Assembly: GCA_035761265.1 (NCBI GenBank)
Contig: DASTRL010000238.1
Coordinates: forward strand, 1 to 44,203
Direction of reading: 5' to 3'
Source of the DNA: CADEED01 sp035761265
Lineage (GTDB): Bacteria; Pseudomonadota; Gammaproteobacteria; Steroidobacterales; Steroidobacteraceae
Length of the DNA stretch: 44,203 bases
Part shown: positions 1-9,128 of the stretch, piece after piece
Position numbering within the stretch: the first letter of the stretch is position 1
Layout: each line of letters begins with the position of its first letter
Notes under the pieces: model-generated
What the model was told of the DNA's origin: nothing
Database searches by the model: none
Seen by the model: the letters and a program-made list of their open reading frames with translations, nothing else
Program-made: the position numbers and the translations under genes

Positions 1-180
1 GAGGCCGAAGCCGTTGGCCGCGGAATCGTCGCCGTCGTTGCTGGCATCCAGGCTGGTGAGGTCGACGAACATCTTGCCGCCGACCGTGGTGTTCTCGTCC
101 GCCAGCGCGGGCGCACCGCATGCCGCCGCGGCAATCGTCGCCGCCACTGCAAGGTGTGTGCCCCGGGAAATCTTTCGCAT
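1..180 (-). CDS. Outer-membrane porin, N-terminal part only
   Basis: Only the first 60 codons lie in the window; the gene runs off the left edge. The ATG at 178-180 opens a clear Sec signal peptide: basic MRKISR, then an alanine-rich hydrophobic run, then a likely cut after GAPALA. The mature start contains VGGKMFVDLTSLDAS followed by an acidic stretch. A Gly-Gly-Lys/Arg-Met-Phe-x-Asp opening is typical of the first strand of phosphate-selective (OprO/OprP-like) porins, so a trimeric outer-membrane porin is the best call. It lies downstream of a two-component system on the same strand, 263 bp away, so that system may control it (inference). Substrate cannot be judged from this fragment. Confidence 0.6.
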   Translation of the reverse strand, partial: MRKISRGTHLAVAATIAAAACGAPALADENTTVGGKMFVDLTSLDASNDGDDSAANGFGL

Positions 181-443
181 CGTGAAACTCCTGTGACCGA
201 CATGAGCCGGCAGGCGGCGATTAGAAACGCCGTCCGTGACAGTTTCGTTTCAGCGAGCGGGAGTCCTAACTACCTTGGCCCGTTGGCGACGGGCGCATGC
301 GGGATGGACGTACGCGGCGGACGCCGGCGTGCGGCCATTTCGGCGCGTGGGGAGGTCGACTGGGGCGCGATCGAGGCCCGCCCCGTACGCGCAAGCGCGG
401 CGGACGCCGGCCGGGGCGGCCGGCATGACGACGTTAAGACTTC
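181..443. other. Intergenic region upstream of the porin
   Basis: This 263-bp stretch must hold the porin promoter on the minus strand. I see no convincing sigma-70 pair. It contains a short perfect inverted repeat TTAAGA-CT-TCTTAA at 434-447, which overlaps the stop codon of the response regulator gene and is a weak terminator candidate. It also has one copy of the recurring word CTAACTAC at 266-273. No open reading frame here looks coding. Confidence 0.4.
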
Positions 444-1085
444 TTAATGTGCCGTCGGATCCTTCAGCTGCGAGCCGATGCGCACCACGTCGGCCAGCGT
501 GCGGCATTGCAGCTTTTCCATCATGCGCGCCTTGTACACCTCGACGGTGCGCGGGCTGATCTGCAGTCGCGCGGCGATGTCGCGGTGGTTCAGGCCTTCG
601 GCCAGCAGCTCGAGCACCGCGCGTTCGCGCGGCGTGAGTCGCTCGATCTGGCCGCTGACGCGCGCCCGCTTCTCGTCGTGGGCGTGGCGCTCGGCATCGA
701 TGCGGATGGCGTTCGACAGCACGTCCATCAGCACCTGATCATCCACGGGCTTCTCGAGGAAATCGACGGCGCCGTTCTTGAGCGCGGTGCGCGTGGTGGC
801 CACATCGCCGTGCGCCGAAAGCAGCACCACGGGCATGGTGTCGCCGCGCTTGCTGAGCTCATCCTGCAGCTCGAGGCCCGTCATCTGCGGCATCTTCAGA
901 TCCGTCAGCAGGCACCCGCGCTTGCCGGGCTCGTACACGGCGAGGAAATCCGCGGCCGAGGCGAACACGGCGGCGCGCATTCCCTTCAGCGAAATCAGAA
1001 GACTCAAGGCATCCCGCACGGCGGCATCGTCGTCGACGACGTAAACGGTGGGGCTTTCCTGCTGCATCTCTTGGTTCATGTTCAT
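444..1085 (-). CDS. FixJ/NarL-type response regulator
   Basis: A 213-residue two-domain regulator. The receiver domain spans about residues 13-130, with acidic pocket D18-D20, phospho-acceptor Asp62 in LLTDLKMP and conserved Lys112 in FLEKP. A LuxR-type helix-turn-helix covers about 148-208, with LTPRERAVLELLAEG and the recognition region ISPRTVEVYKARMMEKL. This arrangement is typical of FixJ/TmoT-class activators. Its ATG overlaps the stop codon of the upstream histidine kinase by four bases (ATGA), so the two are translationally coupled and almost certainly partners. Targets are unknown; the porin gene downstream on the same strand is the nearest candidate. The family call is firm. Confidence 0.93.
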   Translation of the reverse strand: MNMNQEMQQESPTVYVVDDDAAVRDALSLLISLKGMRAAVFASAADFLAVYEPGKRGCLLTDLKMPQMTGLELQDELSKRGDTMPVVLLSAHGDVATTRTALKNGAVDFLEKPVDDQVLMDVLSNAIRIDAERHAHDEKRARVSGQIERLTPRERAVLELLAEGLNHRDIAARLQISPRTVEVYKARMMEKLQCRTLADVVRIGSQLKDPTAH

Positions 1086-2707
1086 GTCATTGCATCCGCG
1101 GGTGGGGGCTCGAGGGGTAAGGTCACACAGAATCGGGCGCCGCGCAGCCGGTGCGCCGGCATCGAGGCGATCTCGCCGCCGCGCGCCCGCACCAGCGAGC
1201 GGCTGATGGCGAGGCCGAGGCCCATGCCGTCCGACTTGCTGGTCACGAAGGGTTCGAACAGCCGATCCGACACCGACAGCGAAATTCCGGCGCCCGAATC
1301 CTCCACGGCAATCGTGAGCCTGCCGTCTTCGGCACTGGCTCGGACTTCGATTCGCTTGATTTCTTCGGGCATCTGCGCAGTCGCATCCACGGCGTTCGCG
1401 ATCAGATTGTGCAGCACGATGCGCAGTTGTGTCTCGTCGGCTTCGATCTCGGGTAGTTGCGTATCCGCAAATACCTCGAGCGAGATGCGCGAGCGCGCCA
1501 GCGGATCGGCGAATGCCGCCGCCGCGGAGTTACATAGTTCCAGCACGCGCACCCGCTCGCGCCGCGATCTGCCGCCTATGTAAAAGTCCCGCAGCCGATG
1601 CAGCACGTCGGCGGCGCGCATGGCCTCGTGCGCCGCCTTGCGTACCGTGGCACGCAGCCTGTCGTCATCCGAAGCGGGGGCGGCGGCGAGGATTTCCGCG
1701 GCGTTCAGGTACGACACCAGTGCGGTCATCGGCTGGTTGAGCTCGTGCGTCGCGGCCGACGCCAGCTCGCCGGCGGTCGCGAAACGCATGGCACGGGCCA
1801 GCTCGGCGTCACGTTCGCGCAGTTGCTGCTCGGAGCGGCGTCGCTCCGCGATCGCGGCGCCCAGCAGCAGGGCCGTCAGCGACAACGTCAGGATCAACAA
1901 CTGCATGTCACTGAATTTCTGCGTGAGGATGTCCGCGGCCGCGGCCACGATCAGCCAGCACTGGATCGCGAGCACTGCCAACAGCGCGCCGAGATTCCAG
2001 CGCAGTCCGATCCAGATGACCGGCAGGAACAGCAGGTACGAGAAACGCAGCTGCGCCGCGGGGGGCAGCGTGAAAATCGCCGCGAGCAGCCCCGCCACCA
2101 CGACCGCCTGCGCGACGATTTCCAGGCCGCGCCCGCGCCAGAACGGGCTGAGCCGTACGCGCGGATGTCCGGCCAGCAGCAGCAATGGCGTCACCATGAG
2201 CACGCCGTTCATGTCGGCGAACCAATAGCGCGCGATGCATCGCAAAGCCTCGGAGGCCGGCAGGTCTCCCGAGGCGATGTACAGGCCCACATAGCCGGCC
2301 GAGGTGCTGAGCGCAATGGCGCCCACCAGGCCCGCGAAAGTCGCCGCCTCCTGGGCGTTGTTGATCGCGCGATGCGGCAGCAGTCGCCGCGCGAGCCCGG
2401 CCAGCAGCGCGTAGTTGGCCGCGATCCAGAGCGAGGAGAGCCCGATCGCCCACAGCTCCAGGCCCGCGTTGCGAAAATACAGCTGGGTCGCAAAGGCGCC
2501 GAGGGCCACCGCCACGCTGTACTGCGGGCCCATCGCGATCAGGAAGGCGAGCGTGAGTCCGGCCTGCGGATGCCACGGAGTGATGCCGGGCGCCAGCAGC
2601 GGTCGTGCATGACTCACCCACTCCAGCAGCAGGTACAGCACGAGATAGCCGGCCGCGAGGGCCATTCGACGGTGAAAGGATCGCAAGACCGGGAAAGTAA
2701 ACCACAA
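1082..2707 (-). CDS. MASE1-domain sensor histidine kinase
   Basis: Membrane sensor kinase of up to 541 residues. The N-terminal half (about 15-285) is a multi-span MASE1-type module with about eight hydrophobic helices. A short coiled linker (AERRRSEQQLRERDAEL) follows, then HisKA with phospho-acceptor His321 in ATHELNQPM. The HATPase_c domain has N box LHNLIANAVDA, G1 EDSGAGI and G2 GMGLGLAISRSL. The input ligand is unknown because MASE1 ligands are generally undefined. It overlaps the response regulator by four bases and should phosphorylate it. The longest reading begins at a TTG (2707) with no good ribosome site; an ATG at 2665 (MALAAGYL), just before the first helix, is an equally good or better start. 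Confidence 0.92.
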   Translation of the reverse strand: MWFTFPVLRSFHRRMALAAGYLVLYLLLEWVSHARPLLAPGITPWHPQAGLTLAFLIAMGPQYSVAVALGAFATQLYFRNAGLELWAIGLSSLWIAANYALLAGLARRLLPHRAINNAQEAATFAGLVGAIALSTSAGYVGLYIASGDLPASEALRCIARYWFADMNGVLMVTPLLLLAGHPRVRLSPFWRGRGLEIVAQAVVVAGLLAAIFTLPPAAQLRFSYLLFLPVIWIGLRWNLGALLAVLAIQCWLIVAAAADILTQKFSDMQLLILTLSLTALLLGAAIAERRRSEQQLRERDAELARAMRFATAGELASAATHELNQPMTALVSYLNAAEILAAAPASDDDRLRATVRKAAHEAMRAADVLHRLRDFYIGGRSRRERVRVLELCNSAAAAFADPLARSRISLEVFADTQLPEIEADETQLRIVLHNLIANAVDATAQMPEEIKRIEVRASAEDGRLTIAVEDSGAGISLSVSDRLFEPFVTSKSDGMGLGLAISRSLVRARGGEIASMPAHRLRGARFCVTLPLEPPPADAMT

Positions 2708-2753
2708 TTCGCCGGCGGAGGCCCCCGTACGATCCCCGTATCACACGCAATCT

Positions 2754-4376
2754 TCAGGGCCGCGCGCTGCCATCCTCCGGCAGCCGCGCGAACACGCTGC
2801 CTGCGCGCCAGCGCGGTGCCCGGTCGCGATTGGCGATGCGAATCGCCAACCTCCGGATCACCGCCTCGAATCGTCCGATCGCGGAAAAGTCCACCGGCTG
2901 ATCGGGCTCATCCGACACGGCGTGATAACGCTCGGCAAACCACCGGCGCTCGATCTCGGCTTCGGGAGAGCCGGCATCGAAGCCCAGCTTGGTCGCGAGC
3001 GATGGAATGCCGGCGCGGATGAAGCTGTACTGATCGCTGCGGATGAAGCGGTTGCGCAGCGGCTGTGAATCCGGCCGCACCTGGATGCCGGCGGCGAGCG
3101 CGACCGCACGCACGTCGTCGCCGAGATCGGACTCATCCAGTCCGAACACCTCCAGGTTCCGCAGCGGATACAACGGCAGGAACATGTCGGTGTTCAGATT
3201 CGCAACGATGCGCTGGCCGCGCGCGCGCGCCGCGGCCACGTAGGCGCTCGAGCCCAACAAGCCCACCTCCTCGGCGGTCACCGCGGCGAACACGATGGAG
3301 CGCCGCGGCGCCTTGCGCTGACCCATCTGGCGTGCCACCTGCAGCAGCACGGCGATGCCCGAGGCGTTGTCCATCGCGCCGTTGAAGATCCGGTCGCCCG
3401 CGCCTTCGCTCGCAATGCCCAGGTGATCGAGATGTGCGCTCAGCACCACGTGCTCGGCGCGCAGCCGGGCATCGGAGCCGCGCAGGACGGCCACGACGTT
3501 CTCCGAGGTGACCACGGCGACCTTTGCATCGATCGTGGCGGCGATCCGCGCCGGCAGCTCGAAATGCGGCAGTGGCGCGTCGGAATCCATCAGCGCCAGG
3601 ATCTCCCGCGCGGAATGGCCGGTGCCCGCGAGTAGTTTGTCCAGGCTGGCGGGATTGAACTGCACCAGCAGCTGCAGTCCGGCATACGGATCCTCGCCGC
3701 CCGCGAGCGACATGTACGGCTCGAAACGCGATTGCGCGATGCGTTCCCAGGGCAGGTCGAGATTGGCCGGGTTCGGAATTCCCACCATGCCGATGGCGCC
3801 CAGGGCGCGATACACCTTCCAGCGCTCCGCGAGCGAACCGTAGTGGGCGCCCGCGGCACCCGGCAGGCGGGACGGCGCGGTGGCGAAGAACACCACCACC
3901 TTGCCGCGCAGGTCGAGCCCCGCCAGATCGTCGACGCCGTACTGTGGCAGCCTGAGGCCGTCGCCGACGAAGACCAGCGGGGCTTCGAGCTCGCGCGCGA
4001 AGTCGCCGCGCAGGATGAGGATGCCATCCTTGCCGAGCTCGAGCCGCGTCGGCACGCCTTCGTTCACGAGTGCGAGGCTGGAGTGCGCCTCGACGATCTG
4101 GCGCGACTCGAGCCTGACCGGCTGGAAGAAGCCCTCCGCGCCCGCCGGCGCGAGACGCGCCTTGCGAAATTCCGCCGCGACGAACTCGGCCGCGCGCCGA
4201 TGCCCGGGCGAGCCGGCCCGTCGCCCCTGCATCGTGTCGTCCGCGAGCACGCGCACGTCGGACCAGCAACGCTCGCCGACACGCATGGCCGCGCGCGAGG
4301 AAATTCCCCGCGCATCGACCTGGGAACAGAGCAACAGAACCGCGAGCGGCAGCGCGCATCGACCCCGGGCATGCAT
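2754..4376 (-). CDS. Secreted M28-family zinc aminopeptidase
   Basis: A 540-residue exported peptidase. The N-terminus is a Sec signal peptide (hydrophobic LPLAVLLLCS, likely cut near VDA). A PA-type insert occupies about 120-260. The catalytic M28 domain shows the full di-zinc set: His315 in LSAHLDHLG, bridging Asp336 in NGAMDNASG, the Glu369-Glu370 pair in TAEEVGLLG, Asp397 in NLNTDMF and His485 in RYHAVSDE. The family releases N-terminal amino acids from peptides; the exact specificity is not readable. The gene ends 46 bp before the histidine kinase and starts 23 bp after the small lipoprotein gene. The start at 4376 is chosen over an overlapping ATG at 4380 because only 4376 gives the signal peptide and this frame. 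Confidence 0.93.
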   Translation of the reverse strand: MHARGRCALPLAVLLLCSQVDARGISSRAAMRVGERCWSDVRVLADDTMQGRRAGSPGHRRAAEFVAAEFRKARLAPAGAEGFFQPVRLESRQIVEAHSSLALVNEGVPTRLELGKDGILILRGDFARELEAPLVFVGDGLRLPQYGVDDLAGLDLRGKVVVFFATAPSRLPGAAGAHYGSLAERWKVYRALGAIGMVGIPNPANLDLPWERIAQSRFEPYMSLAGGEDPYAGLQLLVQFNPASLDKLLAGTGHSAREILALMDSDAPLPHFELPARIAATIDAKVAVVTSENVVAVLRGSDARLRAEHVVLSAHLDHLGIASEGAGDRIFNGAMDNASGIAVLLQVARQMGQRKAPRRSIVFAAVTAEEVGLLGSSAYVAAARARGQRIVANLNTDMFLPLYPLRNLEVFGLDESDLGDDVRAVALAAGIQVRPDSQPLRNRFIRSDQYSFIRAGIPSLATKLGFDAGSPEAEIERRWFAERYHAVSDEPDQPVDFSAIGRFEAVIRRLAIRIANRDRAPRWRAGSVFARLPEDGSARP

Positions 4377-4380
4377 GCAT

Positions 4381-4397
4381 GCCCGTATATCACGGGC
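4381..4397 (-). terminator. Short hairpin between the lipoprotein and M28 genes
   Basis: A perfect six-base stem GCCCGT/ACGGGC with a five-base loop lies directly after the lipoprotein stop codon and ends 4 bp before the M28 start codon. No T-run follows. It may act as a weak terminator or attenuate read-through into the peptidase gene. Confidence 0.3.
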
Positions 4398-4399
4398 GA

Positions 4400-4777
4400 T
4401 CAGTAGCCGCTGCTACCCCCGCCGCCACCGCCTGCCGCTGCCGCCGCCGCCACGCCGACCACCACGGCGCCGACGATCAGAGCCATCTTGTTGGCGTGCG
4501 CGTCGCTGCGCCGGACATCGAGCGATGCGATGTCGCCATAGGGAATCCGCACGTTCTTGCCGGACACGGCGTCCGCGTCGACCGCGGTGACGGTGAACTT
4601 CTGCGTCTGGCCGTCCTTGCGGGTCACCACCACGGATTCACCCACTTTCACGTCCGGCCGCGTCGCCGCCTGTCCGGAAGTCGCAGCCTGCAGTGGCACG
4701 TGTTGCAGCGTCGTGCAGCCCGTGGTCAGAAAAGCGCCGGTGGTGAGCAGCACCATGGCGCGCGTACAGTGATTCAT
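4400..4777 (-). CDS. Small outer-envelope lipoprotein, unknown function
   Basis: A 125-residue predicted lipoprotein. The signal sequence ends in a lipobox-like FLTTGC, which makes the cysteine at about residue 21 the lipidated residue. The middle (about 43-95) reads like a small beta domain with VKVGESVVVTRKDGQ and IPYGDIASLDVRR. It ends in a hydrophobic alanine stretch and a glycine/serine tail, so a C-terminal membrane-inserting helix is possible. A strong ribosome site (GAGGAGG) sits before the ATG. I do not recognise a named family. It shares direction with the peptidase downstream but lies beyond a terminator-like hairpin from GH3 upstream. Confidence 0.75.
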   Translation of the reverse strand: MNHCTRAMVLLTTGAFLTTGCTTLQHVPLQAATSGQAATRPDVKVGESVVVTRKDGQTQKFTVTAVDADAVSGKNVRIPYGDIASLDVRRSDAHANKMALIVGAVVVGVAAAAAAGGGGGGSSGY

Positions 4778-4820
4778 CGTTTGCCTCCTCGCAATGCTTC
4801 ATGCATGAGTGGCATGAGCG

Positions 4821-4841
4821 GGCGCCGAGGTTCTCGGCGCC
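4821..4841 (-). terminator. Hairpin downstream of the GH3 gene
   Basis: A perfect nine-base stem GGCGCCGAG/CTCGGCGCC with a three-base loop lies 28 bp past the GH3 stop codon. It is very GC-rich and stable, but no T-tract follows, so it may be a stem-only terminator or an RNA 3'-end stabiliser. Confidence 0.5.
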
Positions 4842-4869
4842 GGAGGCCGCGAAGACAATTTTTACGGGA

Positions 4870-7089
4870 TCAGGGCTGGAAACCCACCGGCAGCTCACGG
4901 GCCGGCAACTGCACCGACGTGGCCGCGACCAGCTCCGCCGCGGAACGACCCAGCTGCACCGCGTATGTCCCGGGCTCGATTCGCCAGGTCCGATCGGCCT
5001 CGTGGAAAACACCCAGCAGGCGGGGATCCACGCGCACCGATACCTGCGTGCGCGCGCCGGGCTCGAGGTCCACCTTGCGCCAGCCTCCGAGCCTCTTCGG
5101 CGACTCCCAGCCGCCCGCCGCGGACGAGACGTACACCTGCGGCACGTCGGCACCGGCTCGCCCGCCGGTGTTGCGCACCTCGAAGCTCACGACCAGCTCG
5201 CCGTCCTCGAGCCGCGCGCTCAATCCACCGTACTCGAATTTCGTGTACGAAAGACCGAAGCCGAACGGGAACAGCGGCTGCTGGCGGTGCGCGTCGAACC
5301 ACTTGTAGCCGACGGTCGCGCCTTCGCGGTAGTTAGCCTGGCCGGTCTTGCCGCCCTGCGCGTCGAGCTCCTGGAGCGCGGCGCGTGCGAACTGGCTGTC
5401 ATCGCGCGGAAAGCTGATGGGCAGGTGGCCGGACGGATTCACGCGCCCCATCAGCACGTTGGCGACGGCCTCGCCGCCGCTGGTGCCCGGATACCAGGCC
5501 TGCAGCACTCCCTGCACCTGGCCGATCCACGGCATGAACACGGCGCCGCCGGTTTCGAGCACGACCACGGTGCGCGGGTTCGCGCTCGCCACCGCGCTGA
5601 CCAGCGCGTCCTGTTCATCGGGCAGCGTCAGCGGCTTGTCCACCGACTCGCCGGTCCACTGCGTGACGAACACCACCGCGATTTCGCTGCCGGCCGCGAG
5701 CTTTGTCGCGGCCTTGCGGTCCTTGCCGTCCGCGAAGCCGACTTTCGCTCCCAGGGACTCGAGCGCGCGCAGCGGCGATGAGGGGTAGTACATGATGGGG
5801 CCCGGCCAGGTCCTGGGCTCGAGGCCGGGCACCGCGTTGCCGCCGACCGGATATACCAGCGACGAACCGCCGCCAGCCAGCACGCCCTTGTCGGCGAAGC
5901 CGCCGATCACGGCGATGCGCGCGCCCTTCTTGAGCGGCAGCACGTCCGCCTCGTTCTTCAGCAGCACCATGCCCTGCTCGGCGCCCTCGCGCGAGACCAG
6001 CGCATGCGCCTTCAGGTCGGCCGGCGGCAGATCCATGGGCGCGGCGGTCACCGGCTGGTCGATGACGCCCTTGGCGAACATCGTGCGCACGATGCGCCGG
6101 GCCATCTCATCGAGTCGCTGCTCCGGCAATTCGCCCGCGGCCACGGACTTCAGCAGCAACTCGCCGAAGTACGGCTGGTCGTCGAAGGGCCAGCCGGACT
6201 GCTGGTCGAGGCCCGCCAGCGCCGCCCTGGCGGTGCTGTGCGTCGCGCCCCAGTCGGACATCACGTAGCCGTCCCAGCCCCAGTCCCGACGCAGCACGTC
6301 CGTGAGTAGATAGGCGTTCTCGCAGGCATGGTCGCCCCACACCTTGTTGTACGAGCACATGACCGAGCCCGGATCCGACTGCTCGATGGCGATCTGGAAC
6401 GCCAGCAGGTCGGACATGCGCGCCTGCGCGGGATCGATGCGCACGTCGATCGAGTTGCGGTCGGTCTCCTGGTCGTTGAGCGCGAAGTGCTTGATGGTGG
6501 AGATGATGTGATTGGACTCGATGCCGCGGATCTGCGCCGCGACCATGACGCCGGCGAGCAGCGGATCCTCGCCGGCGTACTCGAAGTTGCGGCCGTTGCG
6601 CGGCTCGCGCACCAGATTGACGCTGCCCGCGAGCATCACGTTGAAGCCGGAGGCGCGTGCCTCCGCGCCGATCATGGCGCCGGCGCGCAGCGCCAGCTGC
6701 GGATCCCAGGTGGCGGCGGTGGCGAGGCCCGAGGCAAGCGCGGTGCGGCCACGCTTCTGCTGCGCGCCGCCCTGCGTGGCGACGCCGAGGCCGGCGTCGG
6801 TGGACCACTGCGGCGGAATGCCGAGGCGCGCGATGCCGGGCACGTAGCCCGCCGATCCGGCGCGCGCTTGCGCCGGCGTCGTGAACTTCTTCCACGGTGC
6901 GTCGGTGCCGAAGTACGCGAACACCAGCCCCTGTTTCTCCTCGCGCGTCATCTGCGCGACCACCAGCCCGGCGCGCTGGTCGGCATCCAGCGCGGTGTTC
7001 ATCCATGGCGGCCGGCCGGAATCGGCATGGGCGATCGCGACCGCGAAGGCCGCGGCAAACAAGCAGGACCAGGCGTGACGACGTGGCAC
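4870..7089 (-). CDS. Exported glycoside hydrolase family 3 beta-glucosidase
   Basis: A 739-residue GH3 enzyme that would remove beta-linked glucose or related sugars from oligosaccharides in the periplasm. Reading is from a GTG at 7089, preceded by GAGGGGGG at ribosome-site distance; this start exposes a signal peptide (VPRRHAWS, hydrophobic run, cut near AHADS), whereas the longer open frame upstream has no such character. Visible are the N-terminal barrel with KHFALND and the nucleophile motif GYVMSDWGATHS (Asp279), the alpha/beta sandwich domain, and a C-terminal fibronectin-III-like domain (FEVRNTGGRAGADVPQVYV). Architecture and length match the three-domain BglX class. It stands apart from the carbohydrate block at 19-28 kb but fits the same lifestyle. 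Confidence 0.93.
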   Translation of the reverse strand: MPRRHAWSCLFAAAFAVAIAHADSGRPPWMNTALDADQRAGLVVAQMTREEKQGLVFAYFGTDAPWKKFTTPAQARAGSAGYVPGIARLGIPPQWSTDAGLGVATQGGAQQKRGRTALASGLATAATWDPQLALRAGAMIGAEARASGFNVMLAGSVNLVREPRNGRNFEYAGEDPLLAGVMVAAQIRGIESNHIISTIKHFALNDQETDRNSIDVRIDPAQARMSDLLAFQIAIEQSDPGSVMCSYNKVWGDHACENAYLLTDVLRRDWGWDGYVMSDWGATHSTARAALAGLDQQSGWPFDDQPYFGELLLKSVAAGELPEQRLDEMARRIVRTMFAKGVIDQPVTAAPMDLPPADLKAHALVSREGAEQGMVLLKNEADVLPLKKGARIAVIGGFADKGVLAGGGSSLVYPVGGNAVPGLEPRTWPGPIMYYPSSPLRALESLGAKVGFADGKDRKAATKLAAGSEIAVVFVTQWTGESVDKPLTLPDEQDALVSAVASANPRTVVVLETGGAVFMPWIGQVQGVLQAWYPGTSGGEAVANVLMGRVNPSGHLPISFPRDDSQFARAALQELDAQGGKTGQANYREGATVGYKWFDAHRQQPLFPFGFGLSYTKFEYGGLSARLEDGELVVSFEVRNTGGRAGADVPQVYVSSAAGGWESPKRLGGWRKVDLEPGARTQVSVRVDPRLLGVFHEADRTWRIEPGTYAVQLGRSAAELVAATSVQLPARELPVGFQP

Positions 7090-7174
7090 TCGGATGACCC
7101 CCCTCGAAAGAGGTCGGGAGTTGATCACATTCCGCGCGGGTGCGCACCCGGTCGGGTCATCGACCGCGCGCGGA

Positions 7175-7804
7175 TCAACGTCGGGACAGCGCGCGCACTT
7201 TCCCGCTACTGCCGCCTCCGCAGAAGAAGCGTTCGCCGCCGTCGGACTCGAGTCCCGAAACCATGACGCCGGCCGGCAGTTCCCGGGCCTGCAGCACCTT
7301 GCCGCTGTGCGGATCGACCTGCCGCAGCTCGCTCTGCTCGCCTTCCCACACCGCGTGCCACAACTCGCCATCCACCCAGGTCACACCGGTGACGAAGCGG
7401 TTGGACTCGATGGTGCGCAGAATGCGGCCGGTTTGCGGATCGATCTCGTAGATCTTGCGCTCGCGATAGTGTCCCACCCACAGCGAACCTTCGGCCCACG
7501 CGAGCCCGGAGTCACCGCCGTTGCCCGGAGCGGGGATGGTGGCGAGCACCTCGCCGGTCCTGGCGTCGATCTTGTGGATGCGCGACTCGGCGATCTGGTA
7601 GAGGTGCCTGCCGTCGAAGGCCGTGCCGGCGTGCGCGGCGATGTCGATGGATCGCCCGAGCTCGCCGCTCTCGGGATCCAGCGACGCAAGCCGGTCGCCG
7701 AGCGCCATCCAGACCTGCCGGCCGTCGTAGCTGACACCGCCGACCTTCGGCGTTCCGGGGAATGGTCCGTATTCGCGCAGGACCTTGGCGGTCGTTCGTT
7801 TCAT
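7175..7804 (-). CDS. Glutamine-cyclotransferase-like beta-propeller protein
   Basis: A 209-residue propeller made of repeated segments of the type DPESGELG, DARTGEVLATI, DPQTGRILRTI and DPHSGKVLQ, each a blade-to-blade turn. The pattern resembles plant-type glutaminyl cyclase and SMP-30/Vgb-like proteins, but it is short (four to five blades) and has no signal peptide, so it is probably cytoplasmic. Activity cannot be assigned. It begins nine bases after the winged-helix protein gene with AGGA upstream of the ATG, so the two are an operon. Substrate or ligand sensing for that regulator is a guess only. Confidence 0.6.
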   Translation of the reverse strand: MKRTTAKVLREYGPFPGTPKVGGVSYDGRQVWMALGDRLASLDPESGELGRSIDIAAHAGTAFDGRHLYQIAESRIHKIDARTGEVLATIPAPGNGGDSGLAWAEGSLWVGHYRERKIYEIDPQTGRILRTIESNRFVTGVTWVDGELWHAVWEGEQSELRQVDPHSGKVLQARELPAGVMVSGLESDGGERFFCGGGSSGKVRALSRR

Positions 7805-7813
7805 GCTCGGATC

Positions 7814-9034
7814 CTAGTCCGCCGGCAGCGGGATGGAGAGTAACAAGCTGGTCGCGAATCCCGGCACGGGCGGCGTCATCCAGCGCCGTGCGCGGCCGCG
7901 GCCCACGGGTTGCACCTTGCCGGCCATGCTCAGCGAGTCGAGCGCGCGCTGCACGTTGCGCTGGCTCTCGCCGAGGGCCAGTGCCAGCGCAGAGCTCGAC
8001 CATGCTTCGCCGTCCGCGAGAAAGGCGAGCACCGGAGCGTGCTCCTCTTCCACGGGGCTCGCGAGCACGAATACTTCACGCGCGCGGCGCGGCCGCAGCG
8101 CGAATCCGTCCCTCGTGGCGCCGAGCTCGGCCATGGCGCGCAAGGCGCGCCGCAGCCGGCCCATCTCGACGCGCAGCCTTGCACGGTGTGATTCGTCCGC
8201 CTGGCGTGCGCGAAACGCGCGCGATACCAATGCCTGCCGCGGGACGTCGCCCGGCCACGCTTCCGCCAATGCGCGTGCCAGCGTGAAGAGCACGGGCCGC
8301 CGTCCGAGCGCGACCGCGGTGCCGCCGGCGCGCACCACGTAGCGACAGGCGTCGACGATCAGCGCGCTGGAGGATTGCAGCGCCTCGACCTCTTCCAGCA
8401 CCAACGACTGCACTTTGCCGCCGCGGAGGAGCCGCGCGACCGGCGCAGCGAGCCCGCGCGCCGCGATTTCGATTTCAGCCAGCAGCGCCGGAATGCGCGC
8501 CTCCCGCGCGGCGCGAGTCGCCCTCGCCAGCGCGGCGCGCGCGGCCTTCCCCTGCACGCGCCGCATGGCAATGCCCGCCGCGGCGAGCTCGTGCACGGCA
8601 CGCAATGCCGCGGGAAGCCTCGCCGGATCGAGCCCGGCGAGCAGGCGCTCGGCCTCGTCGAGCCGCCCGATCAGCAGCAGCCGGCGCACCTCGAGATGCC
8701 GGGCATGCGCCGCATTGATGGCATCACCATGGGTTTCGAGCGTCAGGCGCGCCGCGTCGAGCGCGTTCATCGGCCAGCTCAGGTCGCGCGCGGCCAGCGC
8801 GATCTCCGCTTCGGCCACGATGCAGCGTGCGCGCGCCACGGCTTCGCGCGGGCTGAAGCCGCGCGCCGCGCTGCGCACCAGCGTGCGCGCGCGCGAAAGG
8901 TCGCCGAGCTGCGCCATCGCGATGCCGCGCAGTGCCAGCGCGGGCGGATCGTCGCGCAAGCCGACGCGCTTCAGCGCACCCAGCGGATCGCCCGCCGCCA
9001 GCGCGCGGGCGGCGGCCGTGATCAGCGAGTCCAC
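7814..9034 (-). CDS. Helical-repeat protein with C-terminal winged helix
   Basis: A 406-residue, arginine/alanine-rich soluble protein. The first half (about 1-220) is built of paired amphipathic helices of TPR-like character (LALRGIAMAQLGDLSRARTL and similar). The second half carries a winged-helix-like segment around 275-325 (HRARLRVEMGRLRRAL and a basic wing) and a terminal HTH-like segment (LALGESQRNVQRALDSL, then MAGKVQPVGRGRARRW) that ends near a PP-rich tail. I read it as a transcription regulator with a scaffold-like sensory half, but no named family is certain. It is divergent from the DUF899 gene by 94 bp, so it may control that pair. Confidence 0.55.
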   Translation of the reverse strand: MDSLITAAARALAAGDPLGALKRVGLRDDPPALALRGIAMAQLGDLSRARTLVRSAARGFSPREAVARARCIVAEAEIALAARDLSWPMNALDAARLTLETHGDAINAAHARHLEVRRLLLIGRLDEAERLLAGLDPARLPAALRAVHELAAAGIAMRRVQGKAARAALARATRAAREARIPALLAEIEIAARGLAAPVARLLRGGKVQSLVLEEVEALQSSSALIVDACRYVVRAGGTAVALGRRPVLFTLARALAEAWPGDVPRQALVSRAFRARQADESHRARLRVEMGRLRRALRAMAELGATRDGFALRPRRAREVFVLASPVEEEHAPVLAFLADGEAWSSSALALALGESQRNVQRALDSLSMAGKVQPVGRGRARRWMTPPVPGFATSLLLSIPLPAD

Positions 9035-9128
9035 GTCAGCCGGCTCCGCAATCCCGCCACACTTGTCACTCCCACGCTGCGCCGCACCCGGCCTAGTTTA
9101 CGCACAGCACTCACCACGGAGACCCACG